The position numbers and the translations under genes are program-made. From contig CANFLV010000005.1 in NCBI GenBank assembly GCA_947448025.1, positions 101,653 to 165,652 on the forward strand: a stretch of DNA of 64,000 nucleotides, given 5' to 3'. The notes beneath the pieces were generated by a model. That model worked only from the letters and a program-made list of their open reading frames with translations. It was not told the origin of the DNA and did not search any database. The DNA is from Oxalobacteraceae bacterium (GTDB lineage: Bacteria; Pseudomonadota; Gammaproteobacteria; Burkholderiales; Burkholderiaceae_D). Shown here one piece after another: positions 1 through 8,707 of the stretch; position 1 is the stretch's first letter, and each line of letters opens with the position of its first letter.

Positions 1-93
1 CTGAAAGTGATTGACCCGGCCGTAACGCTTGGTCAGGCGGAAAAATGGTCCAAGCTGTATGACGAGATCGTGCTCAAGCACGGCGGCAAGTAA
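1..93 (+). CDS. C-terminal end of an unidentified protein (partial)
   Basis: An open frame enters from the left edge and stops at TAA (91-93), giving 30 residues that end in ..LKHGGK. It is followed 80 bases later by an MFS gene on the same strand. The tail is Lys-rich and helical, as in many periplasmic binding proteins, but 30 residues are too few to assign a family. Only the reading frame, the codon use typical of the neighbours and the stop support the call. Confidence 0.5.
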   Translation: MKVIDPAVTLGQAEKWSKLYDEIVLKHGGK

Positions 94-173
94 GACATTT
101 TCAGGCAGGGCGCATGCCATTGTGCCCTGATGCAGCTTCCTTGAGATTCCACCAATAATAAAAAGGAGACACC

Positions 174-1424
174 ATGAGCAGCGCCACCATTCCCCTCGAT
201 TCCCCTCCTGAAAAATCCTTCCGCGAGGTCTGGCTGATCTCGATCGGCCACGCCCTGACGCACTGGTATCCGGCGACCTTCTACCTGCTTTTGCCGCTGA
301 TCGGCAAGGAGCTCGGCTTGAGCTACAGCCAGATTGGCCTGGTCATGACCTGCCAATATATCGCTGGCGCGGTATCGAATGTCCCCGGCGGCATGCTGGT
401 CGATACGGTCGGCAAAAAAGGTTTGCTCATGGCCTTGTCGCTGTTCTGGGTCGGCTTTCCGTATCTGCTGATGGGTTTCACGCATAGTTACCTGATGCTG
501 CTGGTCTGTGTGTCGATGGTCGGCATCGGCAATAACCTCTGGCATCCGACTGCGATCCCGACGCTCGCGCGCAGTTATCCTGATCGCAAAGGACTCGTGC
601 TGTCCATGCACGGCATGGGCGGCAATGCCGGTGACGCGCTCGCGCCACTGGCGATCGGCGCGCTGCTGGCGACGTTCAGCTGGCGCGAGATCGTCGTGCT
701 GAATGCGATTCCCGGCGCGGTCATGTCGATCATGCTGCTGGCCTTTCTGGGCACCTTGCAATTCAGCCGCAAAGCCAAGAAGCCGGTCGCAGCCGACGCC
801 GAACCGGAAGGGCAGGGTCTGGCGGCTTATGCTGAAGGCTTCCGCAGCCTCGTGCGTAACCGCACACTGATCCTGCTGTCGGTCGGCTCGGCCTTCCGCT
901 CGATGACGCAAACGACCTTGCTCACTTTCCTGCCGGTCTTCCTCGCTTATGAAATGGGGTACTCGCCGGTGTGGGTCGGTGGCTGCATGTTTGTGCTGCA
1001 GGCGGCTGGCTTTATCGCGGCACCGATCGCCGGGCACATGTCGGACACGATGGGGCGTCGTCGCATCATCATGACGAGCATGGTGATGTCGGCCGTGGTG
1101 CTGGTGTTCATGGCCTTTGCCGGTCGCACGAATGCGTTTGCGCTGTTCATCGCCGTGCTTGGCTTCTTCCTGTACGCGATTCGCCCGGTGCTGCAAGCCT
1201 GGCTGCTGGAAGCCACGCCAAAGAACATGGGCGGCACCAGTATCGGCATGCTGTTCGGCGTGCAGGCGCTGGGTTCGTCGATCGGTCCTATCGTCGGCGG
1301 CGCCATGGCTGACCATTACGGCTTGATGAGCACCTTTTACTTCCTCGCTTTCACGATCGTGATCGCCAACATGTTCATTTTCCTGATTCCTGCCGAGGCG
1401 GGTAAAAGCGCGTCAGGCAATTGA
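174..1424 (+). CDS. MFS transporter
   Basis: A 416-residue inner-membrane secondary transporter of the major facilitator superfamily. The sequence shows about twelve hydrophobic segments in two halves separated by a polar linker near residues 200-225 (KAKKPVAADAEPEGQG). The loop after the second helix resembles the MFS motif A region, and the second half has GHMSDTMGRRR, a clear motif-A-like D-x-x-G-R-R-R. The ATG is preceded by AAGGAG at good spacing. It stands at the head of the catabolic cluster, followed by a DMT permease, so uptake or efflux of an aromatic acid or pathway intermediate is a reasonable inference. The substrate cannot be read from the sequence. Confidence 0.9.
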   Translation: MSSATIPLDSPPEKSFREVWLISIGHALTHWYPATFYLLLPLIGKELGLSYSQIGLVMTCQYIAGAVSNVPGGMLVDTVGKKGLLMALSLFWVGFPYLLMGFTHSYLMLLVCVSMVGIGNNLWHPTAIPTLARSYPDRKGLVLSMHGMGGNAGDALAPLAIGALLATFSWREIVVLNAIPGAVMSIMLLAFLGTLQFSRKAKKPVAADAEPEGQGLAAYAEGFRSLVRNRTLILLSVGSAFRSMTQTTLLTFLPVFLAYEMGYSPVWVGGCMFVLQAAGFIAAPIAGHMSDTMGRRRIIMTSMVMSAVVLVFMAFAGRTNAFALFIAVLGFFLYAIRPVLQAWLLEATPKNMGGTSIGMLFGVQALGSSIGPIVGGAMADHYGLMSTFYFLAFTIVIANMFIFLIPAEAGKSASGN

Positions 1425-1463
1425 TGCGTGACTGCTGTCGTGTGCGGGTGAACGGAGTCGTCC

Positions 1464-2393
1464 GTGGGTGAAATGCTGGCACTACTGTCGGCGACCTGCT
1501 TCGCGGCGGCGAATGTGACCATCAGCCGCGGTGCAGGGCCGAAAGGTGAGGATAACGGCGCCTTTCTGTCTATCCTCCTGACGGCCAGCATTGCCGGCAT
1601 GATGTGGCTGGTGCAAAGCATGCAGCACGGCTGGACGGCGATCAATCTGGCGGGCGCGCTGTGGTTTTCCGGTGCGGGGATACTGACGATCTTCATCGGT
1701 CGCGTTTTTTTCTACGCTTCGATCCAGCATCTGGGCGCGGTACGCGCGTCCGCAGTGAAGCGACTCAATCCGCTGTTTTCGGTGATGATCGGTGCCGGCT
1801 TGCTTGGCGAGTCTTTTGATCGGGCGATGCTGGTCGGGATGGTGCTCATCGCCGCCAGCTTTGGCGTGCTGATCTGGCAATCGTTGCAGGCGCGCGCGAG
1901 CTCGGCAGACAAGCCCGCCGGCACAGTCGCGGCGACCTCATGGAGTACAAAGCTGCGCAAGCTTGGTTTCTTTTACGGGCCGGTTTCGGCGTTTGCGTAT
2001 GCCTGCGGCTATGTGGCGCGCAAATACGGCTTGCAGGCCTTGCCGGATGCTGCCTTTGGCACAATGCTGGGCTCGGTCGTCGGCGCGCTCGTATTCGTGC
2101 TGATGGCGCAGTTCATCGGCAGCTACCGCACCGCCTTGCGACAAACTTTCGCGGCCTTCAATCCCTGGCTGCTGGCGGCTGGGCTGCTCAGTTCTACCGG
2201 CCAACTGCTGTATTTTTTCGCGCTCAGCTACAGCACGATATCGCGTGTGGCGATGATCAGCTCGGTTGAAGCGGTCGTGACGATTTTCTTGACCGTGGTC
2301 GTGACGCGTTCGTTCAAGCAGCTGACCGGGCCGGTGCTGCTGGCGGTCAGTCTGGGTGTGATCGGGACGATGTTTCTGGTGGTGCGCTGGTAA
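1464..2393 (+). CDS. DMT-superfamily (EamA-type) permease
   Basis: A 309-residue protein with about ten hydrophobic helices arranged as two similar halves, the pattern of EamA-domain drug/metabolite transporters. The first half starts MGEMLALLSATCFAAANVTI and the second ends in a hydrophobic tail. A GTG start at 1464 is chosen because GGAG (1453-1456) sits seven bases before it; an ATG four codons in lacks such a site. It follows the MFS gene by 39 bases and is probably cotranscribed. Family members export amino acids, nucleotides or small metabolites; the substrate here is unknown. Confidence 0.85.
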   Translation: MGEMLALLSATCFAAANVTISRGAGPKGEDNGAFLSILLTASIAGMMWLVQSMQHGWTAINLAGALWFSGAGILTIFIGRVFFYASIQHLGAVRASAVKRLNPLFSVMIGAGLLGESFDRAMLVGMVLIAASFGVLIWQSLQARASSADKPAGTVAATSWSTKLRKLGFFYGPVSAFAYACGYVARKYGLQALPDAAFGTMLGSVVGALVFVLMAQFIGSYRTALRQTFAAFNPWLLAAGLLSSTGQLLYFFALSYSTISRVAMISSVEAVVTIFLTVVVTRSFKQLTGPVLLAVSLGVIGTMFLVVRW

Positions 2394-2416
2394 GCCTCAG
2401 CACAGGCTGATGCTTA
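2391..2416. terminator. Hairpin between convergent genes
   Basis: TAAGCCTCAGC and GCTGATGCTTA form an 11-bp stem with one mismatch around a four-base loop. It overlaps the stop of the DMT permease and lies just beyond the stop of the oppositely oriented Rieske ferredoxin. There is no long T-tract, so termination efficiency is uncertain. Confidence 0.4.
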
Positions 2417-2425
2417 CCATTAGGT

Positions 2426-2818
2426 TTAAGCGACTTTTGGACAGACCCGTGCCGGGTCCAACGCCAGCGACGGCTGCTCAGGATCGATGAACACTTTGCC
2501 ATCGACGACATGCACGGCATAGGTCCGTAGCGGGATCATGCAGGGCGGCGTAGCGACTTCGCCGGTGCGGATGTTGAAGGCGCCGTTATGAAAATCGCAT
2601 TCAACCAGATCGCCATCGATATAGCCTTCCGAAAGCGAGCCGGGACCGTGGGTGCACAGGTCATCGGTCACAAAAAAATCGCCATCGAGATTGAATACAG
2701 CCAGGCTCATGCCGTTCTTGTCGACCTTGGTCGCGCCATTGACGGCGACCTCGGTGCTGTCGCACAGCTCGAGCAAATTGAGGATATTGAATTCAGTTTT
2801 GTCGGTCATGGGTGTCAT
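2426..2818 (-). CDS. Rieske 2Fe-2S ferredoxin
   Basis: A 130-residue soluble Rieske ferredoxin of the type that passes electrons to ring-hydroxylating or other Rieske oxygenases. The cluster motif is complete: CTHGPGSLSEG for the first Cys-His pair and CDFHNGAFNIRTGEV for the second, followed by the usual CMIPLRTYAVHVVDG strand. Length matches biphenyl/naphthalene-type ferredoxins with a short extra tail. It is divergent from the oxygenase at 3073, with about 250 bases of shared upstream DNA, so the two may be co-regulated. It is the obvious electron donor candidate for that oxygenase, although phthalate-type oxygenases normally use a fused plant-type reductase. No reductase gene is visible in the window. 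Confidence 0.92.
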   Translation of the reverse strand: MTPMTDKTEFNILNLLELCDSTEVAVNGATKVDKNGMSLAVFNLDGDFFVTDDLCTHGPGSLSEGYIDGDLVECDFHNGAFNIRTGEVATPPCMIPLRTYAVHVVDGKVFIDPEQPSLALDPARVCPKVA

Positions 2819-3072
2819 CGTTCCGTGCAGGATAAATTTGAATAAAGCGTTATTTTAAATGATCGTCTTGATGCACGTCATTGACAGTGCATTGACTCTG
2901 ATGATATCTTAATTTCGTTATTAGGAACAGCGTTCCGCATAAAAGAACGAATCAAAGTGCGCAGAAGGCAGCACGCTTTTTCATCCCGGCGACGCCTCTG
3001 GCGCGGCCTGCCTTGCGCAGAGACTAAGACTACAATATTTGACGAACGAAGCACTTTTGGGAGACCTTGATC

Positions 3073-4356
3073 ATGACCAGACGCGAACAAAATGAATTGA
3101 TGACACAGACCGGACCCGGCACGCCGATGGGCGACCTGTTCCGCCGTTACTGGATACCGGCCATCATGTCCAGCGAACTGCCGGAGAACGATTGCCCGCC
3201 AGTGCGCGTCAAGCTGCTGTCGGAGCGCATGATTGCCTTTCGCGATAGCTCAGGTAAATACGGTTTGATGGATGAATTCTGCGCGCATCGCGGCGTGTCG
3301 CTGTGGTTCGGTCGCAATGAAGAGAATGGCTTGCGCTGTCCTTACCATGGCTGGAAATACGATACCACCGGCCAGTGCACCGAAGTTCCGTCCGAGCCAG
3401 CCGAAAGCGGTTACTGCGGCAAGATCAAGCTGACTTCGTACCCATTGGTCGAGCGCGGCGGCATCCTGTGGACTTACATGGGCCCGCCCGAGCACCAGCC
3501 AGCCTTGCCGGAATATGAATTCAACATGGTCGCGCCTGAGCGCCGCTTCATCTCCAAGCGTCATCAGGAATGTAACTACCTGCAGGCCATGGAAGGCGGC
3601 ATCGATTCCAGCCATGTGTCCTTCCTGCATAGCGGCGCGTTGGAACAGGATCCGCTGTTCAAGGGCGCCAAGGGCAACAAATACAATCTGCAGGACTTCC
3701 AGGTCAAATTCGAAGTCGTCGAATCCGAAGGTGGTCTGCTGATCGGCGCGCGCCGCAATGCGGAAGAGGGCAATTACTACTGGCGCATCACGCAGTGGGT
3801 CATGCCATGCTTTACCGCGATTCCACCGCGCGGCGACCATCCTATCCATGGCCATTTCTGGATTCCGATCGATGACGATACCTGCTGGTCATGGAGCTAT
3901 GACTACCATCCGATGCGCGACCTGTCGGCGACTGAAGTGAAGGCCATGAACGACGGCTACGGCATCCACGTCAAACTCATCCCGGGTACTTTCATCCCTG
4001 TGCAAAACAAGGATAACGATTACCTGATGGACCGCGAGGCGCAGAAGAAGCGCATCAGCTACAGTGGCATCGCTGGCATTGCGATCCAGGATTCCTCGCT
4101 GCAGGAAAGCATGGGGCACATTGCCGACCGTAGCAAAGAGAACCTTGTGTCGACCGATAACGGCATCATCATGGCGCGTCATCGTCTGCGCAAGGCGGCA
4201 CTGGCGCTGCAGAAAGGCATTGCGCCACCGGGCGTCGATCCAGTCACACATCGGGTTCGTTCTGCTTCACTGGTGCTGCCACCGGACGTCGCTTTCAAGG
4301 ATGCGGCCAAGGAAGCGCTGATCGCGCATGAAGGCGTGCCACTGACGTCGGTTTAA
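3073..4356 (+). CDS. Rieske non-heme iron ring-hydroxylating oxygenase, phthalate 4,5-dioxygenase-like
   Basis: A 427-residue oxygenase component. The Rieske domain (about residues 25-135) has CAHRGVSLWFG and CPYHGWKYD. The catalytic domain carries GGIDSSHVSFLHSG with the two iron-binding histidines and the bridging Asp. The opening TGPGTPMGDLFRRYW and the region GGILWTYMGPPE are characteristic of the phthalate 4,5-dioxygenase (Pht3/OphA2) subgroup. A TTG two codons upstream is possible, but ATG at 3073 is well placed behind GGGAG. Likely reaction: cis-dihydroxylation or O-demethylation of an aromatic acid. The decarboxylase-like and LigJ-like genes downstream support a phthalate-like substrate. 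The exact substrate is inference. Confidence 0.9.
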   Translation: MTRREQNELMTQTGPGTPMGDLFRRYWIPAIMSSELPENDCPPVRVKLLSERMIAFRDSSGKYGLMDEFCAHRGVSLWFGRNEENGLRCPYHGWKYDTTGQCTEVPSEPAESGYCGKIKLTSYPLVERGGILWTYMGPPEHQPALPEYEFNMVAPERRFISKRHQECNYLQAMEGGIDSSHVSFLHSGALEQDPLFKGAKGNKYNLQDFQVKFEVVESEGGLLIGARRNAEEGNYYWRITQWVMPCFTAIPPRGDHPIHGHFWIPIDDDTCWSWSYDYHPMRDLSATEVKAMNDGYGIHVKLIPGTFIPVQNKDNDYLMDREAQKKRISYSGIAGIAIQDSSLQESMGHIADRSKENLVSTDNGIIMARHRLRKAALALQKGIAPPGVDPVTHRVRSASLVLPPDVAFKDAAKEALIAHEGVPLTSV

Positions 4357-4362
4357 GACTCG

Positions 4363-4680
4363 GTGTTAAAGCCAGCTTCGGGATTCGGCTCGTTCAGCAG
4401 CGCTAGTGTTGAGCTACCGGCATTCGGGCAAGTCAGGGACTGGACGCGCACGCGTTTCAGCCTGCGACCCGAGGACGCGGTCCTGGTCTCCGAGCTGGAG
4501 TGTGCCGTGCCGGGCTGCCCACCACTGGAAACAGTGGTGGCCTTCTGGACGGAGGACGCAACGCGACATCACTTCAAGATTTTCAAGCCAGTCACAGAGA
4601 TCGTTGAAGACGACTTGCCTTACGCCTGGCTCAAGCAATCGTTGGCCTTCATTGAAGGCGAGGGCTGCGACTGCTGTTAA
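4363..4680 (+). CDS. Small cysteine-tailed protein of unknown function
   Basis: A 105-residue ORF with a GTG start only six bases after the oxygenase stop, and 23 bases before the next gene. It has no signal peptide or membrane segment. The visible marks are a VPGCPPLETVVAFW stretch and a C-terminal GEGCDCC, which could bind metal or take part in disulfide or persulfide chemistry. Tight coupling to the oxygenase and the decarboxylase-like gene suggests an accessory role in the same step. I do not recognise the family. Confidence 0.7.
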   Translation: MLKPASGFGSFSSASVELPAFGQVRDWTRTRFSLRPEDAVLVSELECAVPGCPPLETVVAFWTEDATRHHFKIFKPVTEIVEDDLPYAWLKQSLAFIEGEGCDCC

Positions 4681-4703
4681 TTAATTCAATTGGAAATAAC
4701 ATC

Positions 4704-5651
4704 ATGGCCGACCTCACATTAAAAACCGCCATCCAGACGCTCGGCCATACCAAGGCACTCAAGGATGGCTCAGTCACACCGCACGGCTTCGCATTCGACT
4801 TCGAAGAAGTCTCGCCGATCATCCAGGCCTTTCGCCGCATGGTGCGCGGCTCCGAATTCGACATCAGCGAGATGGCGATCACGACTTACCTGTGCGCGCG
4901 CGCGAATGGCAAGAAATTCACGGCGCTGCCGATCTTCCTTGTGCGCGCTTTCCATCACGGCGCGATCGTGCATAACACGACGCTGGGCATCACGAATCCG
5001 AAAGACCTCGAAGGCAAGAAGGTCGGCGTCAATCGTGGCTACACGGTAACCACTGGCGTCTGGGCGCGCGGCGTGCTGCAGCATGAGCATGACGTCGACC
5101 TGTCGAAGATCACCTGGGTCCTGTCGGGCGACGAGCACGTGGCCGAATATCAGGCGCCGGGCAATGTCGTGTCGATCGAAAAGGGCAAGAAACTCGAAGA
5201 CATGCTGATCAGTGGCGAGATCGCCGCGGCCATTGGCGTGTCTGTCGACCATCCGGATGTCAAGCCGCTGATTGCCGACGCCAAGGCGACTGGCTTCGCC
5301 GCGCTCGAGGCGAGCGGCTATTATCCGATCAACCATACCGTGGTCGTGCGCGATGAATTGCTTGAGGCGCATCCGGAACTGGCGGCGCAAATTTTTGCTG
5401 CCTTCGCCGAAGCCAAGCAAGCCTATGTCGCGCGCCTGGCCAACAATGAAATCGCTGAACCAACTGCTGCCGATGTGCTCTACAAGCGCGTCATGGACAT
5501 CACCGGCGAAGACCCGCTGCCTTACGGGATCGCCCCGAACCGCGCGATGCTGGAGTCCATCATGCGCTTCGCGCGCGAGCAGGGCATCGTCACGACGCCG
5601 ATGACGATCAATTCGGTATTTGCCGCTGGCACCCACGATCTTATCGGCTAA
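4704..5651 (+). CDS. 4,5-dihydroxyphthalate decarboxylase (Pht5)-like protein
   Basis: A 315-residue protein of the family that joins Pht5-type decarboxylases with NMT1/THI5-like periplasmic binding folds. It lacks a signal peptide (MADLTLKTAIQTLG), which favours a cytoplasmic enzyme over a transporter component. Features typical of the family are SEFDISEMAITTYL, FLVRAFHHGAI, GKKVGVNRGYTVTTGVWARG and the late YPINHTVVVRDELL. Placed just after a phthalate-dioxygenase-like gene, it would decarboxylate a dihydroxylated aromatic diacid to a protocatechuate-type product. A solute-binding role cannot be excluded from sequence alone. Confidence 0.82.
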   Translation: MADLTLKTAIQTLGHTKALKDGSVTPHGFAFDFEEVSPIIQAFRRMVRGSEFDISEMAITTYLCARANGKKFTALPIFLVRAFHHGAIVHNTTLGITNPKDLEGKKVGVNRGYTVTTGVWARGVLQHEHDVDLSKITWVLSGDEHVAEYQAPGNVVSIEKGKKLEDMLISGEIAAAIGVSVDHPDVKPLIADAKATGFAALEASGYYPINHTVVVRDELLEAHPELAAQIFAAFAEAKQAYVARLANNEIAEPTAADVLYKRVMDITGEDPLPYGIAPNRAMLESIMRFAREQGIVTTPMTINSVFAAGTHDLIG

Positions 5652-5676
5652 CAAATAATCAATTAAAGGAAGCACC

Positions 5677-6522
5677 ATGGAAGCCAAAGACAGCGCAGTA
5701 ACCCTGCCGGGCCTGCAACAAATGAAACGCGACGGCAAGAAGATCGTCGGCGTAGTCGCCTGGGATTACCAGATGGCGCAAATCGTGGATCGCGCTGGCG
5801 TCGAGATCGTCTCGGTCGGCGATACGGTCGGCATCAATTTGTGGGGCCATCCGAATCCTTTCGAGATCACGATGGAAGAAATGCTGGTCGTCTGCAAGGC
5901 CGTGCGCCGCGGCGTCAAGCGCGCGCTGGTCAGCGCCGATTTCCCGTATGGTCCGCTGCAGGAAGGCACGCAGTTTGCTGTCAGCGCCGCGATTCGTCTT
6001 GTCAAGGAGGCCGGTATCGACATGCTGAAGCTCGATGGCGCAGCTGATTTTCCTGAGACTGTGACTGCCATTGCACGCGCCGGCATTCCGGTCTTCGCGC
6101 AATTCGGCATCACGCCGCAAACGGCCCTGCAATATGGTATTCCCTACAGCGCTGCGAACAAGCCGGGCGCATTGGTGACCGATGAAATGATCGACCGTCT
6201 GGTCAAGGAAGCCAAGCGCCTCGAAGACGCCGGTGCGACCCTGCTCGACTTCACCAATTCTGGTGCAGTCGCCGGCGCTGCGGTCGTGGCAGCAGTAAAA
6301 ATTCCAGTCATCGGCGGCTTTGGTGGTGGTCCCTGGCTCGATGGTCGCATGCGCATGGCGAATGCCGCCGTCGGTTACGCTGCGAGCAATATCGATTCCG
6401 ATGCCGACATGTATGCCAACGTTGCAAAGATTACTTTCGATGCGATCAACGCTTACACGAGCGACGTGCGCGCCGCGCGCCAGATCAAGGGTGCGGTCGT
6501 GCCCGCCAAACCAACAGTCTGA
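5677..6522 (+). CDS. PanB-like (3-methyl-2-oxobutanoate hydroxymethyltransferase family) enzyme
   Basis: A 281-residue TIM-barrel protein of the ketopantoate hydroxymethyltransferase/phosphoenolpyruvate mutase superfamily. The metal-binding pattern is recognisable: VEIVSVGDTVG, RALVSADFPYG, DMLKLDGA and GIPVFAQFGITPQ. Loops differ from housekeeping PanB, and the gene is embedded in a catabolic operon rather than with panC. Paralogues of this sort probably perform an aldol or retro-aldol step on a 2-oxo acid. Here that would be a ring-cleavage intermediate or a one-carbon transfer; this is inference. An RBS (AAAGGAAG) lies eight bases before the ATG. Confidence 0.82.
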   Translation: MEAKDSAVTLPGLQQMKRDGKKIVGVVAWDYQMAQIVDRAGVEIVSVGDTVGINLWGHPNPFEITMEEMLVVCKAVRRGVKRALVSADFPYGPLQEGTQFAVSAAIRLVKEAGIDMLKLDGAADFPETVTAIARAGIPVFAQFGITPQTALQYGIPYSAANKPGALVTDEMIDRLVKEAKRLEDAGATLLDFTNSGAVAGAAVVAAVKIPVIGGFGGGPWLDGRMRMANAAVGYAASNIDSDADMYANVAKITFDAINAYTSDVRAARQIKGAVVPAKPTV

Positions 6523-6534
6523 ACGGAGTAGCAG

Positions 6535-7389
6535 ATGCCCATCGTTGACATAGACGGAATCGCCACACGCTTTGAGGTCATCGGCAATGGTCCGCCCTTG
6601 CTGATGTTTTCTCCGGGCGGCTTCAATGCCACCATCGAGCAGTGGTCCTCGCTGGGCATTTATGCGCGCACCAAGCCGCTCGACCATCTCACGAAACAAT
6701 ACACCTGCATCCTGTTCGATCGGCGCGAAACGGGCCAGTCGGGCGGGCGCGTCGAGCGCGTGACCTGGGCCGATTATGTCGCGCAGGGCAAGGGTCTGCT
6801 CGATCATCTCGGCATCCGGCAGGCGCACCTGATGGGCGGCTGCATGGGCTGCAGTCCGGTGATGGCCTTCGCTGTCGCGCATCCGGAAATGGTACTGAGC
6901 ATGGTGCTGTATTGGCCCGTCGGCGGTGCGCGTTATCGCCTGACCGGTCATCAGCGTTTTGCCGAACATCTGGCCTATGTTCATCAGCACGGCCTCGAGC
7001 AGGTCGTCGCGCTTGTGCAAAAAGAGCGCAAACCCTTTGGCGCCGATCCGCGCGGTGGGCCTTGGGCCTCGGTGCTGCTGCATGACGCTGAATTCACGGC
7101 GCGTTATGTGAAGCAGAATGTCGAGCAGTACAAACTGGTCGTGGCCAGCATGGCGCGTACGCTGATCGACCGTGATACGGCGCCTGGCGCTGAACCGGAA
7201 GACTTGATGCAGCTGGATATTCCCGCCCTGATCGTGCCCGGCAAGGATGCCTCGCATGCGACCTCGGCAGCGCGCTATCTCGAAGAATGTCTGCCGCGCG
7301 CCGAGTACTGGGATGTCGCCCCGGCTGACCAGAATGAAGAGCGCAGCGCCGAGCGCCTGCTGCAATTTCTCGCTGCGGCGAGCGTATAA
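6535..7389 (+). CDS. Alpha/beta hydrolase with cysteine nucleophile elbow
   Basis: A 284-residue alpha/beta-hydrolase-fold protein. The N-terminal strand and oxyanion region are visible (GNGPPLLMFSPGGFN), then FDRRETGQSGGR, the usual Asp-Arg-x-x-Gly-x-Ser loop. The nucleophile elbow reads LMGGCMGCSP, so the G-x-S-x-G serine is replaced by cysteine. A late acid (VPGKDASHA) is present, but the expected catalytic histidine near the C-terminus is not obvious (EYWDVAPADQNEE). Cys nucleophiles occur in dienelactone hydrolases, which also act in aromatic degradation. It starts 12 bases after the PanB-like gene and is part of the same operon. Substrate unknown. Confidence 0.85.
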   Translation: MPIVDIDGIATRFEVIGNGPPLLMFSPGGFNATIEQWSSLGIYARTKPLDHLTKQYTCILFDRRETGQSGGRVERVTWADYVAQGKGLLDHLGIRQAHLMGGCMGCSPVMAFAVAHPEMVLSMVLYWPVGGARYRLTGHQRFAEHLAYVHQHGLEQVVALVQKERKPFGADPRGGPWASVLLHDAEFTARYVKQNVEQYKLVVASMARTLIDRDTAPGAEPEDLMQLDIPALIVPGKDASHATSAARYLEECLPRAEYWDVAPADQNEERSAERLLQFLAAASV

Positions 7390-7409
7390 CTTAACCTATC
7401 GGCACCGAC

Positions 7410-8450
7410 ATGATCATCGATACCCATTGCCATTACACGACAGAGCCGACGGCTTTCCATACCTTCCGCGACAAGCAGCTCGCCGGTCTCGCCGATCCGG
7501 CGCGCAAGCCCGCGTCGACCGACATGGGCATCACCGATGAAATGCTGATCGCCAGCGTCGCGCCGCAGCTGAAACTGCAGCGCGAGCGCGGTAGCGACCT
7601 GACGATTTTTTCGCCACGCGCGGCTGGCATGGCGCATCACGTCGGCACTGAAGCGGTCAGCCAGCAATGGGCGCGCGTCAGTAACGACATCATTCACCGC
7701 CTGTGCAAGCTGCTGCCGAATAATTTCGTCGGCGTCGGCCAGCTGCCGCAGTTTCCCGGCGTCTCGCCGAAGAACTGCCTGCCCGAGCTCGAGCGCATCG
7801 TCAATGAACTCGGCTTCGTCGGCGTGAACTTGAATCCCGATCCTTCGGGCGGCTACTGGACCGATCCGCCGCTGATCGACCGCTACTGGTATCCGATCTA
7901 CGAAAAGCTGGTCGAGCTGAACGTGCCGGCGATGATACATGTGACGTCCTGCTGCAATCCGAACTTCCATCACACCGGCGCGCATTACATCAATGCCGAC
8001 ACTGCCGCTTTCATGCAGCTCATTCAGGGCAATCTGTTCAAGGATTTCCCGACGCTGAAATTCGTCATCCCGCACGGCGGCGGAGCAGTGCCTTACCACT
8101 GGGGGCGTTACCGCGGTCTGTGTCTGAGCATGAAGAAGACTTCCTTGCTCGACCATGTGATGCAAAACGTGTATTTCGATACCTGCGTCTACCATTTGCC
8201 CGGCATTGAACTGCTGACCAAGGTGGTCCCGATTGATAACATCCTGTTCGCTTCCGAAATGCTGGGCGCGGTTCCTGGCATTGATCCGGAGACGGGTTTC
8301 AGCTTTGATGACACGAAGCGCTATATCGATCAGGTCGAAGGTCTGTCAGAAGAAAATCGCTACAAGATTTTTGAAGGTAATGCGCGCCTTGTTTATCCGC
8401 GTCTGGATGCCTTGCTGACGGCGCGTGGTCATGCGGCTAAACAGTTCTAG
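7410..8450 (+). CDS. ligJ: 4-oxalomesaconate hydratase (LigJ)-like amidohydrolase
   Basis: A 346-residue amidohydrolase-superfamily TIM barrel. The opening MIIDTHCHYTTEP carries the H-x-H metal site. GFVGVNLNPDPSGGYW, PAMIHVTSCCNP, FVIPHGGGAVPYHWGRYRG and NILFASEMLGAV follow closely the blocks I recall from LigJ of the protocatechuate 4,5-cleavage pathway, and length fits. LigJ hydrates 4-oxalomesaconate (or its tautomer) to 4-carboxy-4-hydroxy-2-oxoadipate. A related aminocarboxymuconate-semialdehyde decarboxylase function is less likely given these loops. It ends the first operon block; a long structured intergenic region follows. Confidence 0.85.
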   Translation: MIIDTHCHYTTEPTAFHTFRDKQLAGLADPARKPASTDMGITDEMLIASVAPQLKLQRERGSDLTIFSPRAAGMAHHVGTEAVSQQWARVSNDIIHRLCKLLPNNFVGVGQLPQFPGVSPKNCLPELERIVNELGFVGVNLNPDPSGGYWTDPPLIDRYWYPIYEKLVELNVPAMIHVTSCCNPNFHHTGAHYINADTAAFMQLIQGNLFKDFPTLKFVIPHGGGAVPYHWGRYRGLCLSMKKTSLLDHVMQNVYFDTCVYHLPGIELLTKVVPIDNILFASEMLGAVPGIDPETGFSFDDTKRYIDQVEGLSEENRYKIFEGNARLVYPRLDALLTARGHAAKQF

Positions 8451-8458
8451 ATAGTTGG

Positions 8459-8511
8459 TCGTTCGCTCGTTCGTTCTTGCTTTCGTTTTTTCGTTCGTTC
8501 GTTCTTTCGTT
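8459..8511. repeat. GTTC/TTCG simple-sequence tract
   Basis: Imperfect iterations of GTTC and TCGTTCG fill about 50 bases directly after the ligJ-like stop. There is no open frame with the codon use of the neighbours. It could be a slippage-prone spacer at the edge of the structured element that follows. Confidence 0.7.
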
Positions 8512-8535
8512 TACGCGAGCTTCTGTCTCGTTAAT

Positions 8536-8620
8536 CCGCATCAGCGCTGGCGGGGCATCGCCTCCGGTCAGGGTGTTCATTCCCTCCGACGATGCCCCGC
8601 CATCACTGACGCTTTTTTTC
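8536..8620 (+). repeat. Structured inverted repeat, left copy (hairpin plus T-tract)
   Basis: The stem pairs CGGGGCATCG with CGATGCCCCG, extended outward by a mismatched helix between GCATCAGCGCTGG and CCATCACTGACGC. The T7 run lies at 8613-8619. The loop contains GTCAGGGTGTTCATTCC. In this orientation it could also act as the terminator of the upstream operon. Confidence 0.75.
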
Positions 8621-8707
8621 TCGGCTCGCTTGGCGCATCGGCACCGGGTCGACTGTTCAGTGCGACGGGGAGTCCCCATGCGATCTTTTGTAGTTTAAAT
8701 CCGCATA

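Noticed and set aside
5659..7365. A 568-residue open frame on the minus strand opposite the PanB-like and hydrolase genes
   Set aside because: It is a shadow of high-GC genes on the plus strand, with no family motifs or RBS. The plus-strand genes have clear domains.
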